Below are positions 1 to 10,147 of a DNA stretch of 64,000 nucleotides, in pieces (position 1 is the first letter of the stretch; each line of letters starts with the position of its first letter). The DNA is from Nematostella vectensis. Lineage: Eukaryota > Cnidaria > Anthozoa > Actiniaria > Edwardsiidae. Both the position numbers and the translations under genes were made by a program. Below the pieces are notes generated by a model. That model was not told where the DNA came from. It made no database searches and saw only the letters and a program-made list of their open reading frames with translations. The stretch is taken from assembly GCF_932526225.1 (NCBI RefSeq), contig NC_064040.1, forward strand, positions 6,855,181 to 6,919,180, given 5' to 3'.

Positions 1-264
1 CCATCGCTTGGTTAAAAGCGACAATCAATGAGAAAAAATCAGGGGAATCTGAAAAGAGATTATGTGGTATAACCTATTAGTTGTCATATGAACACAATGT
101 GGTAGTTTCTCGGTGTTACATAGCACCAAGATGGCGTTCATCACCTCTAGCTAAAGCACCAAATCGGTGTTCTCAGACAAATTCTCAAAGCACCACACAA
201 ATCACTATCGCCGTTTGTCGCCAGATTGCACAAACATGGAGTCTTGTTTTGTCAGCTTTGTCAG

Positions 265-441
265 TACTGACAAATCGACAAACGCGTTTAAAGGCATATA
301 ACTACTGCACAGAGCACTGACAAATCAACACTGACAAATTTTGTCGATTTGTCGACTGACAAATCGACAAACGTGTTTAAAGGCATATAAGCACCGCATA
401 GAGGACTGACAAATCAGCACTGACAAATTTTGTCGACCTGT
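265..441. repeat. Two tandem copies of an ~88-bp repeat
   Basis: Two adjacent copies (about 265-353 and 354-441) share the order: 'actgacaaatcgacaaac', 'gtttaaaggcatata', and 'actgacaaattttgtcga'. They differ at a few positions. Short 'tgacaaat' words also recur just upstream. No coding sequence is evident; the block probably lies in an intron or the 5' flank of the START-domain gene. The remainder of 1-1150 shows no supportable gene. Confidence 0.7.
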
Positions 442-946
442 CTGCTAACCCACGCTGTTTTACTCTACAGAAAACAAAGATTATTAAACAAATAGATGAC
501 AGCTCAAAACTACGTGAGTAAACAACAGTAGTTGAATTAAGTGTAAATCTAAAGGCAGCGCCGGAAATTTATTATTAAAAGAGATGTGGAGGACGGCTTT
601 TATGTGGATATCTGTGTACGCCCTCTTCATCAAAATTGCTGATTTGCAATAAGTTGTCTTATGTCGCAATAGTCACGGGTACATGCCCAGCCCAGCCAAA
701 CCATCCCCTTGTCCCTCCCCCCGTGTGCCTCTCCAGTATTTTTTTCTTGTACCCTAAAAAGTCGCTTGAGAAACCTACATAGAGCCTCCCAGTAATCCCT
801 GGGCGTGGCTCTCCCTTGTTTCACTAGAGGTAATGCTTTTACCGGTTTACTCTTGTCAGTGTACATGCACCATGAGACAGCCCAGTGCTTTGTCAAGCAA
901 GCCAGGGACTTCGTTCTACTAACAGTAGAGCGTGTTGAGGTCAGTG

Positions 947-1022
947 TTAGGGCCTGGGTACAAATGGCTGTTAGGGCCGGGGTACAAATGGCTGTTTAGG
1001 GCCTGGGTTCAAATGGCTGTTT
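947..1022. repeat. Three tandem copies of a ~26-bp repeat
   Basis: The phrase 'gttagggcctgggtacaa' followed by 'atggct' occurs three times in a row with small changes. A short local minisatellite with no other obvious role. Confidence 0.7.
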
Positions 1023-1150
1023 ACCTTATTTCCCAGTTCTGGTTTCTCAGGTGAAAGAATTTTATTAGTGAGAAACTGATGCTTAAAGTGCATTGTCAGT
1101 GCTGTGTTGATCTATTCCCCTTCAGGGTATATTTGTCATCGGCGGATACA

Positions 1151-1484
1151 CCCTAAATATACACCTATTTCAATAAAGGTTGTCAGTGCAAAAGGCGATT
1201 GGCAAATTCTACGACCGAAAGTAACCTAGCGTCTCGAAGAATATTGATACATCAAAACAATTAACCATTAAAGGTTACCAATGTTTGGCTCTGACATTGC
1301 TGTATTTTATTTAGCACCTTTAATTTTACTAATAAATTAGTATCCATATCAGGCCCGTAGCCAGAATTTTCAAGTCGTATTAGGTGGTTCTTCCGAACCC
1401 CTCCCCCCCCTGGCTACGGGCCTGATAAGCCATTCGCCATTTGCACTGACAACCTTTTGTGAAATAGGTGTATCCCTAAAAGGG
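1151..1484. mobile_element. Inverted-repeat element (MITE-like) with a nested smaller one
   Basis: The left arm (about 1151-1203) and right arm (about 1429-1484) are inverted copies; both contain 'acacctatttca' and 'ggttgtcagtgcaaa' in complementary orientation. There is no coding capacity between them. A second, smaller inverted repeat sits inside it at 1347-1427. The arms differ by small indels, so the element is old. Family not assigned. Confidence 0.65.
1347..1427. mobile_element. 81-bp foldback element nested in a larger inverted repeat
   Basis: Perfect 18-bp terminal inverted repeats, TATCAGGCCCGTAGCCAG on the left and its complement on the right, enclose about 45 bp that includes a run of C. 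It lies in the centre of the 1151-1484 element, which suggests a nested insertion. No clear target-site duplication could be read. Confidence 0.6.
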
Positions 1485-1844
1485 AACTAGAGCAACGCAG
1501 GGTTTGAGATTTATGTAAAGCTTCATAGCGTCAATTAGCCAGATAACCTTTTTGCAACAATATCAATATAATTTTACAATAACAAATTTTTTTTACGAGT
1601 TTTTATTTCTCCCAAGGCACATCGTTAAATCAATGAGTCCATTGTATTTTCCGTTCCGTAACTTTTCTTGTGAGCCGCTGTATCAAACGGCTTTCCTCAT
1701 ACAAGCGGCAAATCAGTTCTGAGATTGGCCGCTGAAATGCTCGGTCACAAGTGTAGTGTCGTACAGATGCTTGTCTCGTTAGTACACGAGATTACCTTAC
1801 TGCATGGGCTAAATAATAACCTTAGCTTGATTTCCTCTCAACAG

Positions 1845-3000
1845 CCTGAAAAGTATGTTATCGCAGGCGTATCTGTGGAGTCAGCGGACTGCCCATCAGT
1901 CAAAGAACTTGTCAGAGGAAAGGTGAGACATATTTTTTCCACTACATTGTTTGAAACGTTAACAAAGGCTAGAAAAAATAAATAATAAACAACATTTTCA
2001 CTTGCACTCTCACGATTTGCAACGAATTAAGAACTGTTTAACGAAAGAAGAATTGACTTATGTTATTATTTATGACATATGTTAATAGGTGTTTGCTAGT
2101 GGCTGGGTGATTGAGCCCGTACTAAATAAATAACAAACAACATTTTCACTTGCACTCTTACGATTTGCAACAAATTAAGAACTGTTTAACGAAAGAATTG
2201 ACTTATGTTATTATTTATGACATATGTTAATAGGTGTTTGCTAGCGGCTGGGTGATTGAGCCCGTACTTCAAGACGGTCAGCTGTATTCTATGGTCTCAT
2301 ATCTCTCGCAGGTAGCATATCATACCATTCATTTATTAAATCTATTTTATACCAGCACTCAAGTGTGCACGCTAGAATTTTGCATTGTTTCACCCACGCT
2401 GCAGTACAAAAGGGACCAGTATGACGGAAATATTAGCCTGCTAGCCGGCCCTCATTCGGGCTTATTGGGAAATGTATTGTTTAGCCTCGTCCCTAGGCTT
2501 CTCGGGAACTATCACGCTCTACATGGCTATGACGTCACTGGCCCTTTCTGCTCTCGCAAGTCCGCCATATTGGAAAGTGTTGGTCTACGCGCAAAGCATC
2601 ATGGAGCTGACAGCAAGGGAGTAGCCTGGGGACGAGGCTATGTATTGTTGTCGAATTCTGGAAATCCTGTGGCACGATCTAGCGCCCCTTGACGTTCGCG
2701 CGCGCCTCAGAACTCCCAATATTCGAAACCAAAACATTTCCGGATAAGCTCGAATCAAATGGTGGCTAATAGGCTAGGGAAATATTCAATATGTCCTCAG
2801 TCTTCACTTTCCACTCTCTTTTGACCGTTTGCGTAAGCTTTCTGCTGATGGTCCGGAAGCTAACTATGTCCCTGTGTTTTGTACAGATTGATTTTGGCGG
2901 GATAATGCCAGCTCGTCTCGTAAACTACGTGGCGCGAAGACAGCCGCTTTGCATAGCTTACTTGCGCGAGTATTTGGAGAAATTCAAAGAGGACGAATAG
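1845..3000 (+). CDS. START-domain (lipid-transfer) protein, last three coding exons
   Basis: Three exons join in phase 0: 1845-1922 (acceptor ctcaacag, donor gtgaga), 2234-2311 (acceptor ttaatag, donor gtagca) and 2887-3000 (acceptor gtacag, stop TAG). The 89 residues read as the C-terminal half of a StAR-related lipid-transfer domain. Hallmarks are YVIAGVSVESADCP, then VRGK..ASGWVIEP, a MVSYLSQ strand, and FGG-MP-LVNYVARRQP leading into the C-terminal helix. START domains bind a single lipid or sterol in a deep pocket closed by that helix. The domain start and any N-terminal modules are not seen; I found no convincing upstream exon in 1-1844, so the gene probably begins left of the window. 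The exact STARD subfamily is not assigned. A partial duplicate of the middle exon lies just upstream of it. Confidence 0.75.
1978..2269 (+). repeat. ~143-bp tandem duplication carrying an acceptor and partial exon
   Basis: Copies lie at about 1978-2121 and 2122-2269. Each contains the same intron end, the acceptor 'gttaatag', and the exon beginning GTGTTTGCTAG.GGCTGGG. The first copy (exon-like part 2089-2123) stops after the codons for V-F-A-S-G-W-V-I-E-P-V-L and then runs into an in-frame TAA. Use of the upstream acceptor would truncate the START protein. Confidence 0.8.
2482..2640. mobile_element. 159-bp MITE with 9-bp target-site duplication
   Basis: Terminal inverted repeats TAGCCTCGTCCC-x-AGGCT and the matching AGCCTGGGGACGAGGCTA bound the element. 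The 9-bp direct repeat TGTATTGTT flanks it at 2473-2481 and 2641-2649. The 9-bp duplication is typical of Mutator-like elements, but the family call is inference. It sits in the last intron of the START-domain gene. Confidence 0.85.
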
Positions 3001-3684
3001 GCCGGGATTCCTATGGTACAAGGGATTACGGACTGTCTGTAGCTTGCAATGCAAGCTATGCGAGAAATACAGGTTATACTTGCAATGCAGGCTACACAGG
3101 CTATGCAGACTTTACCTTTAGATTATTATCTATAAATTGGGCCGAATTTATACCTGTTGATGTTAGAAAACTAACGATTACAATTTCGATTATAGTGATG
3201 CTTTATTGCTTTGGCGTCGCCTTTTTCTAGTCCCTTCGGGTTGCCTGTGCTTGTAGCTAAACCTTGAGGGGGCGAGGGGTATGAGTCAAGCTCGCCCACA
3301 TGGTTCCTTGACTTCACAACTGTTATTCACCACAGGAAACCCGCTAGGACCTAGGCTGTTTTTGGCAGTGTGACGCTTTTATGGGAGAATGTGCAAGATA
3401 AAAGTGTGTTCGGCCACATACAGGACTTGAATCGGACACATGGTGATTTAAAATAATTATCTAAAACATCATAGCCCCCCTTTTTCCATTATCGTGGTGT
3501 TATCTAGTACCCTCTTGACTAAAATAACTATCCAAATCTAGTTACAGGATTTACGCATCGACAGATTTTAACATTTTATGTATATAGTTCTGTGATTTTA
3601 TGCTTTTTAGCAGTGAGATTTAATGATATGGTAGGAAGTGGCAATGTATGGTTAGCAATCGGCTCTGCTGATAAGGAAAACAAC

Positions 3685-3690
3685 AATAAA
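3685..3690 (+). terminator. Poly(A) signal of the START-domain gene
   Basis: AATAAA lies about 685 bp after the stop codon at 3000 and is the first canonical hexamer I found on this strand. The 3001-3700 stretch is therefore likely 3' UTR; it contains no ORF of note. Convergent with the next gene on the minus strand. Confidence 0.5.
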
Positions 3691-3932
3691 GTACTTATGA
3701 TTGCAAGGAGAAGGTTTTGTGGTTTATGTATGCTTTTTGATGCTTTAGTCTCTATTGTTTAATCTTTAGCATCGAGATTATGTTCTTATCTGGAAATTCA
3801 AAAGAAAGATTATTAAACATCGTGGTGCTTTAACGTTCCCATAGCAGCCATTGAGAACATGCTGTTATGCCCTTATTCAATCTGATATTATAATCACAAC
3901 TAGTCATGTTTTGAAAAAATGTTTTCCTCTTC

Positions 3933-3938
3933 TTTATT
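3933..3938 (-). terminator. Possible poly(A) signal of the minus-strand gene 4157-4855
   Basis: TTTATT on the plus strand (AATAAA on the minus strand) lies about 220 bp past the stop of the 4157-4855 gene. It would end that transcript about 240 bp from the end of the convergent START-domain gene. Confidence 0.4.
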
Positions 3939-4156
3939 CTTGTTTGGCCCTTGAATGCATCTGATTACAAACATTTCGAATTTACAAGTTGTTTTTAGAT
4001 TATATAAGATTGCTTACTTATCCCCTACAAGTGTTGCTACCCATTACGTAAAAAAAAAACAATCTATTTGAGTATATTATTCCTTATGTTTGTACGAGAA
4101 ATCTGGGGTAGTATAAAGTTTTGTCGCCACGCGTGCTAAAGAAGAAAGTATTCTTA

Positions 4157-4855
4157 TCATGGGGTTTTGTTGCCCTTCTCGTTAGCTCTGTCCTCATTGT
4201 TTGTGTCAACACCATCTGCTTTACGTAGATACCTGCAAGATTCGAGATCCTTAAATTGCTCATTGAGGCTTTTCATTCCATCCTCGTCTTCATTAACAAA
4301 CGCTTTGCTTTCTCTCCTTGCCTGGTCCCTCATGGCTAAGTTCCTTGGCATAAGAGAACTTGAGAATTGTGATGGCAAAACTGCAGGAACTGTGCCACGT
4401 CTGTTGGACATTGGTGAGTTAAGGAAGGCCGACGAAACTGGTGAATCAGCTCTTAAATCCGCTTCGTTCATCGACCCTCTCCGTGCCATTTTCGGTGATT
4501 CGGGCCTCAGGGACTGTGCTCTTCGCCTCGCTGAAGGGCTGTTGGTCGCTAAGTCTGCGATACTCGGTGATTTTCGACCGAGGCGAGGTGACGCGCAAGG
4601 CGAGCCGGCGGGACTGCCTTCCACTAAGATAGGAGGGAGCTTTAGTCGTTGCTCTCTATCGGGAGGTCTAGGTGTACCAGCTCTTTGGGCCTGTAATAGT
4701 TTTTCCTTTAGAAGTCGTTTTTCATGGTTTAGTTTCCTCTCAAATTTTGCGCGCTCCTGGTCAATGCAGGCGTTTTTCTTAAGTTTTTCTTTGTGGACTT
4801 TTAAATTTCCCTTCACCAGATTCGAAGCTTGAGTTGTGGATAATGATATTTCCAT
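4157..4855 (-). CDS. Uncharacterised basic, Ser/Pro-rich protein, 232 aa
   Basis: Intronless ORF with a good start context (atcATGG). I do not recognise a named domain. Residues about 15-60 are Lys/Arg/Glu-rich and predicted coiled coil (LKVHKEKLKK ... LLKEKLLQAQ). Residues 71-150 are rich in Ser-Pro and hold several RRxS-like basophilic kinase sites (RRAQS, RRGSM). Residues 196-212 contain SLNEQFKDLESCRYLRK, which matches the C-terminal motif of the protein at 7575-8453. A long overlapping plus-strand ORF (4167-4832) is a shadow. Codon content and the preserved long frame support a real gene; the function is unknown. Confidence 0.6.
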   Translation of the reverse strand: MEISLSTTQASNLVKGNLKVHKEKLKKNACIDQERAKFERKLNHEKRLLKEKLLQAQRAGTPRPPDREQRLKLPPILVEGSPAGSPCASPRLGRKSPSIADLATNSPSARRRAQSLRPESPKMARRGSMNEADLRADSPVSSAFLNSPMSNRRGTVPAVLPSQFSSSLMPRNLAMRDQARRESKAFVNEDEDGMKSLNEQFKDLESCRYLRKADGVDTNNEDRANEKGNKTP

Positions 4856-4869
4856 GATTGTCCAGATGC

Positions 4870-6109
4870 CGGCAGAGCTTGTTTAAAAACTGTACTTCTT
4901 TAGTTCAATAAACTGTACCAAAATAACATGTCTCGCACCATTGCCTTTGATAACATTTTGTAATTAACTGTGCTTATTTCTCTCCAGGGAACAATGAAAG
5001 CTTTTGTTCGTTTTCCGCGTATAAGGTCAGAATCTTCTGATGGTTTCACAGGGAGTCCTTTGATATAGAACGCGGTCGTTTTCTGGAATTGTAATTTGCA
5101 GGACGTATAATTGATTGGTTTGTCGTGACGATCATCGCTAAAGAACCAGTGATACAATCCATTGAATATTTTCCATCCCCTAACAGGCTGTAGCAGGGGG
5201 TGGTGCACTGGGGGCATTTGCCCCCCAATATGTACCAAAAAATATAAGGAAATGACCAGTAGGGGTGTGGCTGTGCCCCCATATTGTCTTAATGTTTCTG
5301 TATTGTGCCTCCCCCCCCAAATCTTTCAAGGCATGCTACGGTCCTGCCTATGGTATGGTCTCCGTACGACTAATCGACAATAAAGGTGCTTGCTATGGTA
5401 TCAACTACATGATGTGACTTGTGAAAAAAAGAATCCATACCATGCAATAGTATCAACTACATGTTGTGACTCCAGAAAAGAGTCTGTCCTCTTTAAGAGA
5501 GGAGTGCATCTTCAGAGTCGAGTACCAATTTATGAGTACCATATTCATAACTCTGGCTAACAAGCACCACTATTTGGGTGTTTTGATTGATCCAGAAAAT
5601 AAGACATACCATGAATGGAATGGTTGATATGGTGAAAAGTGAGGGGAAGGGGTGGTCCTATACTGCAAATACCGAAACCAAGGCACAGGGCTATGAAAAA
5701 TGTTGGGAATGGTAGATACAACAAACAGGAATGATTAGGGCCGTAGCACCCAAGCCTCTTGAGTAAGGGTTGTAGTCATATGTAAATAAATATAGGGAAG
5801 GTTTGAACAAATGACAAGCTACGAGGTTAGATCTAAACGAGCAGGGTACCCCTTGGACAACAGATACAACAGTTACGACAGTGTGCCGGTGGGGAATTAC
5901 AAGAAGCTCCTCCTACTCTGAAAGATCTTATGTCAACCGAACTTGGCAGGCGGAAAGAAGTTCTAGATATGACGAGATTATAGAAACTTTATTAAAACCA
6001 CATGCAAGATATGACAACCATCCACTATTTTGGCGTTTCCAAAATTGAAAATATATGCCAACTTGTTAATTGAGGCAAGTACGATTGCCCAACATGCGTA
6101 GCATTCTTA
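4870..6109. other. Intergenic stretch with degenerate repeats
   Basis: No gene can be supported. A minus-strand open stretch at 4900-5190 begins after an acceptor-like 'ctgctacag' but has no recognisable domain. The C-rich palindromic segment near 5215-5235 (ggggcatttgcccccc) and the C-rich run near 5310 look like common dispersed repeats. A short direct duplication containing 'gtatcaactacatg' lies at about 5398 and 5450. Confidence 0.4.
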
Positions 6110-6899
6110 AGGCCCATATACGCGAGCAATTTTTAGTTGACAACTTTTAGTTGACAACTGAAGTTGACCGTGTAAATTGGCCGGCAATGTTTCCTTGACA
6201 ACTTTAAGTTGACAGTTTTTAGTTGCTCGTGTAAATAGTACAAATTAAGTGACAACTTGGCTCGTTAAAAAGCTAGTAGGTCAGCTTTTTCCCAGCAATA
6301 AAAAATCGATAATTCGAGAAAATTTCTCGTGTTGATGCGCGTCAATGAAAAGTTGTCAATTTTTTTGACGAATAACATAGTTTCCTGTCTCCACTGTCTC
6401 GTATCCCTGACGTAAACAAAGATGGCGGCCATAACTTGGACTGATAGGGCTGTTCCTGCACTCCTTGCAGGCCCGGACCCAGGGGGGTGCAGTGGGTGCA
6501 CCCCTCCCCCCCCCCCACAACGGCCTAAGGTCCACTGTGTCCTCAATAAGACGTGCTATTATTTGTAGACAAAACTTTTAAGCATCAGCTAGATCACTCC
6601 GGTATGTAGCCAAATCCAAAAAAAAAAACGTCCGGTAGAGATACTGCAAAGGCATGGTCAGATTTTTATCAGAGAAATACCTTCCCACTCCCCTGCCTTG
6701 AGGCCGTTAAGTACAAGCAGAGCATTTGGGACACAAAGTCGCCATTGTATAAATTGAATAATACAGTCAAAAAAGAAGAAAGTAGCGCTGGCGCATTAAA
6801 ATAAAAATTGTCATGAAAAAATTACCGGCTTATTTACACGGTCAACTTCAGTTGCCAACAAAAAGTTGTCAACTAAAAATTGCCTGTGTAAATGGGCCT
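6110..6899. mobile_element. ~790-bp MITE, PIF/Harbinger-like (TTA target site)
   Basis: The ends are inverted repeats of about 68 bp: the left begins AGGCCCATATACGCGAGCAA, and the right complement begins AGGCCCATTTACACAGGCAA. Both continue through TTTTTAGTTGACAACTTTT and GAAGTTGACCGTGTAAAT. A TTA direct repeat flanks it (6107-6109 and 6900-6902), and extra subterminal copies of 'gttgacaactt' occur inside. A 3-bp TTA duplication with GGCCC-type ends fits PIF/Harbinger; no transposase is present. It contains a C-rich repeat at about 6475-6520 and a YY1-like 'aagatggcggc' near 6419. Confidence 0.85.
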
Positions 6900-6902
6900 T
6901 TA

Positions 6903-7574
6903 CATGGGTTTAGCCTGTGGTAAATCTGACTCGGAAGCAGCATTCGTCATAGCTTCGTTTTATATTGCTAGATGACTAAGAAGAACCGTTCGCGCGCGTA
7001 TTTATACCAGGTATAACCATTTCCTCTACCTTTTTCGCGTTTAATTTTGCGAGCTTGAAAAACTTGTTAAATACGACGTTTCACAAATTTGTCCCTTCAT
7101 TACCGGACTATGTGTCCAACAATAGCAATGTAAGCAAAGGACAGCAACGTAGCTGTCTTTTTTTTATTAAAAACCTTTGTTCACATCGACTACACAAACA
7201 GTTCGGCTATCACTTGATTTATTTGAACGATTCATTCAATGTTCTCGCATTTCTGCGGTATTCACAAAATGGGGACGCAGTTATATTCAGCCTTTCAAAA
7301 ACAAAAGCTTATTCAATACGAATTATTACTCGGAAAACGAAAACTGGAGAAAGAAATCTAACGACACAATTCACATAATTACTATTTTTTGTTAGCGCTA
7401 ATATGATAACGATATGCAGTTATAAGCTATGGTAATTTTCTTGTGTTATCTTTTTGGTTACATTAAAACATTTTTGACGATATATATCATGTATTTCTAA
7501 CGTCAAAGCTTTACTACTGCCTGCAGTGTCATTACCTGGCTTTGCTGATAGTTTTAGTGCGCTGTATTAACTAA
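6903..7574. other. 3' flank of the minus-strand gene at 7575-8453
   Basis: AT-rich, with no supportable gene. TTTATT at 7163-7168 is a possible minus-strand AATAAA signal for the gene ending at 7575. The plus-strand ORFs here show no domain. Confidence 0.4.
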
Positions 7575-8453
7575 TTATAAACCGAGCGCATCATCCACGC
7601 AATAGAAATCTTTTTCAAAGGCATCATAAGCGTTTTCAAGTGGCGAACGTCTGCTTGGTCGCCTGATATATCTGCAAGTTCTGATCGCGCGCATTGCATC
7701 CTCAAGACTTTGATGAAAAGCTGAACTACGCCGACGACTTCCGTTGTAAACCTCACTTGAAGAATCCGACACTTCTGATATATCAATACTGGGTCGACTA
7801 CCAGTATTGCTTACTCCGAAGGAGTTATTATCCAAAACAACCCGAGGAACGGAATTTGTAGATTGCTCTTCGGCGAGCTCTATGTTTTTGTCCGCAGCTT
7901 TTTTTTCCAAGGAAGATTTTCTTCTTTTCTGTAGATTTGCTTGATTATTAAAAGAAACTCTATCTATTGATAACTTTCTAGTTTGCAAAGATCGTAGTAC
8001 TGACTTATTGTCTTGAATTTGTTTATATTCCGATGCATTTATATCACTAGGCGCCATTTCTTCTTGAATCGGGAAAATAGCGGAGGACACTGTTAACTTA
8101 CTACCGCAGTCTTCTTTCAATGATTTTTTAGGTTCACATTGTCTTATAGAAGGAAGACACGGAAAACGCTTTCTTCTATCGTAGTTGCTTTTGTGTAGTT
8201 TCAAGTCTGTTCCTCTCGATTTATCAATATCATCTAGGCGGTCATCAATTCTCTTTTTACGACGCTTCATTCTCCTTTCCTCTTTTTTCAAAATCCTGTA
8301 TCTTTCTTGTCGCTCGGTTTCTATTCTACTCGATAGCGCCCTTAGTCTGGCACTTTCCACTAAGTTTGTTGGAGCCACGCGTTTTCGATCTCTTATCCCT
8401 GTTGCTACGCGAATTCCAAGTTTTCCAATATCAGGGAGATGGACACCCGCCAT
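7575..8453 (-). CDS. Uncharacterised basic coiled-coil protein, 292 aa
   Basis: Intronless ORF. Residues about 33-80 form a very basic coiled-coil stretch (ERQERYRILKKEERRMKRRKK). Residues 160-190 are basic and hold RRKSS. Residues 218-232 are Ser-rich and acidic (SIDISEVSDSSSE). Residues 249-265 read SLEDAMRAIRTCRYIRR, followed by PSRRSPLENAYDAFEKDF. The 249-265 motif matches SLNEQFKDLESCRYLRK of the gene at 4157-4855. Both genes are intronless, on the same strand, with a basic coiled-coil N-terminus and RRxS sites, so I infer they are old tandem paralogues. No known family recognised. Confidence 0.65.
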   Translation of the reverse strand: MAGVHLPDIGKLGIRVATGIRDRKRVAPTNLVESARLRALSSRIETERQERYRILKKEERRMKRRKKRIDDRLDDIDKSRGTDLKLHKSNYDRRKRFPCLPSIRQCEPKKSLKEDCGSKLTVSSAIFPIQEEMAPSDINASEYKQIQDNKSVLRSLQTRKLSIDRVSFNNQANLQKRRKSSLEKKAADKNIELAEEQSTNSVPRVVLDNNSFGVSNTGSRPSIDISEVSDSSSEVYNGSRRRSSAFHQSLEDAMRAIRTCRYIRRPSRRSPLENAYDAFEKDFYCVDDALGL

Positions 8454-8459
8454 TTAAAA

Positions 8460-10140
8460 GAGCTAACTTGTACTCCACACTAAATCCTCGTATCCGTGCA
8501 TCATTGAACTACCGGTCGTTCGGTCCTTCACATAATAAAACAGTTGCCCTAAAACAGTATCATCCTAATCAATCTAATCCAGCTGCGCTCCTAAGAGAGT
8601 TAAAATGTAAATTATATGACAGGTTAGTCGCAACGACACTACTTGTGTACACACAGTGATTGCACAGGTTGTGTAAACGCAGTACATGGCGTTTCCTAGA
8701 CTTATCCGTCAGTCAAAGATACAAGTACTAGCGCGCTTTCAAAAATACTTCCGTCAGTACAAAATGTATCAACATGTAAGGGGTTCGTATTTGTTAGAAG
8801 AACATTTTATTCAGTCCGTACAGGTATTTATTATATACATAGTGAGAGATGCTCACCGCGAAGAAAAGTCCGCGGTTCTGATTGGACGAATTAAATTTGT
8901 TTTTACTGCACCTGAATGGCTTCAATCCAAACGCATCAACGAGTGCATAAAAAATCGTACAAGCATTTTCCATTTAGTAATTTATCTATTTCATTGATGT
9001 CGAGATTTCAAAAAAGTGCACCACTTGTGTAACATGAGCTACAGTCTCGTGCGTGACATTAGCGAGACAGATTCATTTCAATGTAAGTTTCTGTCTGTCT
9101 TCAAATGAACCGTCGAACAGCACAAACCTCGGAGCCTCTGCAGCCAAGTCTAATAAAATGTTATGTAATAAGCTTAATATAAATTTATCAGTATGTATAT
9201 AATAAACCAAATACAGCACGAAATAAAGTGCTTTGTACAGTTTTTATTCACTCGTTTTGTATAAAAAAAAAACTCGTGAATAACAACCGTACGCGCGCAC
9301 TTTCCATGTAGTATTTTCTATATTCCGGTTAGCGAGTTTGTTGTCACAAATCGATCAGCAAAGTCTGGTCACTGCTCTTCAAGTTACCGGTGGGTTGTAG
9401 TGAAATATTATCGGGAATAATTTGTTGCTTTATTCTAACAGCTACCTTGCTATGCGTGCTCTCTTTGGGTGATTAGCTGATAAGTTCCCGTACGACACGT
9501 GCAATGAGCCTTTTCCAGAAGATGGGAATCCTGTGGTATCCGAGTGGTAGTCCTGTGGAATCTGCGCTTGTTATGTTAGCGAGGCTTCAGATGGAGCTTG
9601 TTTACATTTCAGTCGTCTTGCAAATTTTTCTAGTTTTGCTCTTTTAACAATAAGGCTTGAAGCATCCTGATGGCTCGAAATGTCACAAGTAAGCGGCAAC
9701 AATAACAAAAAAGACGTGTGAATACAACCTATCAAAGCCTCGCTTTCGCGCTCAGGGTTCAACAGGAGAACCAGTCATATGGGAAAAGACCCATTGAGAA
9801 GTCCCGCTCTCGGCGCACGAGAACCAAACCTACAACACAAAATTATAATCAAATCTCTCGAATATAACCCCTCCTTCTTCCCAGGTCCTTGCAGCAAATC
9901 AAGGAGCGATAATTGTCTGCCAGACATCTGTTTGTAAGGCAGGTTGCCTAGAGGCTGGTGAGCTAAGCCACTAAGTACTGATTTCATCCAATTCTTGTAA
10001 CTGCTTAATTTTTTAACCCACAATATATGCTAGAAATGCCTTGAAGGGTGCACAGAGGTTTGTAAACGGTGAACTAGGGGCAAGATACTGTCAAGTTTGG
10101 CGAACCCCCCCCCCCCCCCCCCTCTCCTGTTCACTTGTTT
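8460..10140. other. Intergenic stretch, no gene seen
   Basis: Between the 7575-8453 gene and NANP I see no ORF with a recognisable domain. The 103-codon plus-strand frame at 8686-8997 has no features I can name. A run of about 20 C residues at 10107-10126 sits just downstream of the NANP stop codon. Confidence 0.4.
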
Positions 10141-10147
10141 CACATTG

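Noticed and set aside
4167-4832. 221-codon plus-strand ORF
   Set aside because: Antisense shadow of the minus-strand gene at 4157-4855; it has no domain, and the minus frame has coherent coiled-coil and RRxS motifs.
4900-5238. 112-codon minus-strand ORF
   Set aside because: No recognisable domain, starts in a dispersed C-rich repeat, and two other frames are also partly open; not enough support for a gene.
6265-6546. 93-codon minus-strand ORF
   Set aside because: Lies inside the TTA-flanked MITE and runs through a C-rich repeat.
8686-8997. 103-codon plus-strand ORF upstream of the 7575-8453 gene
   Set aside because: No domain, no splice context and a likely promoter region; kept as unexplained intergenic sequence.
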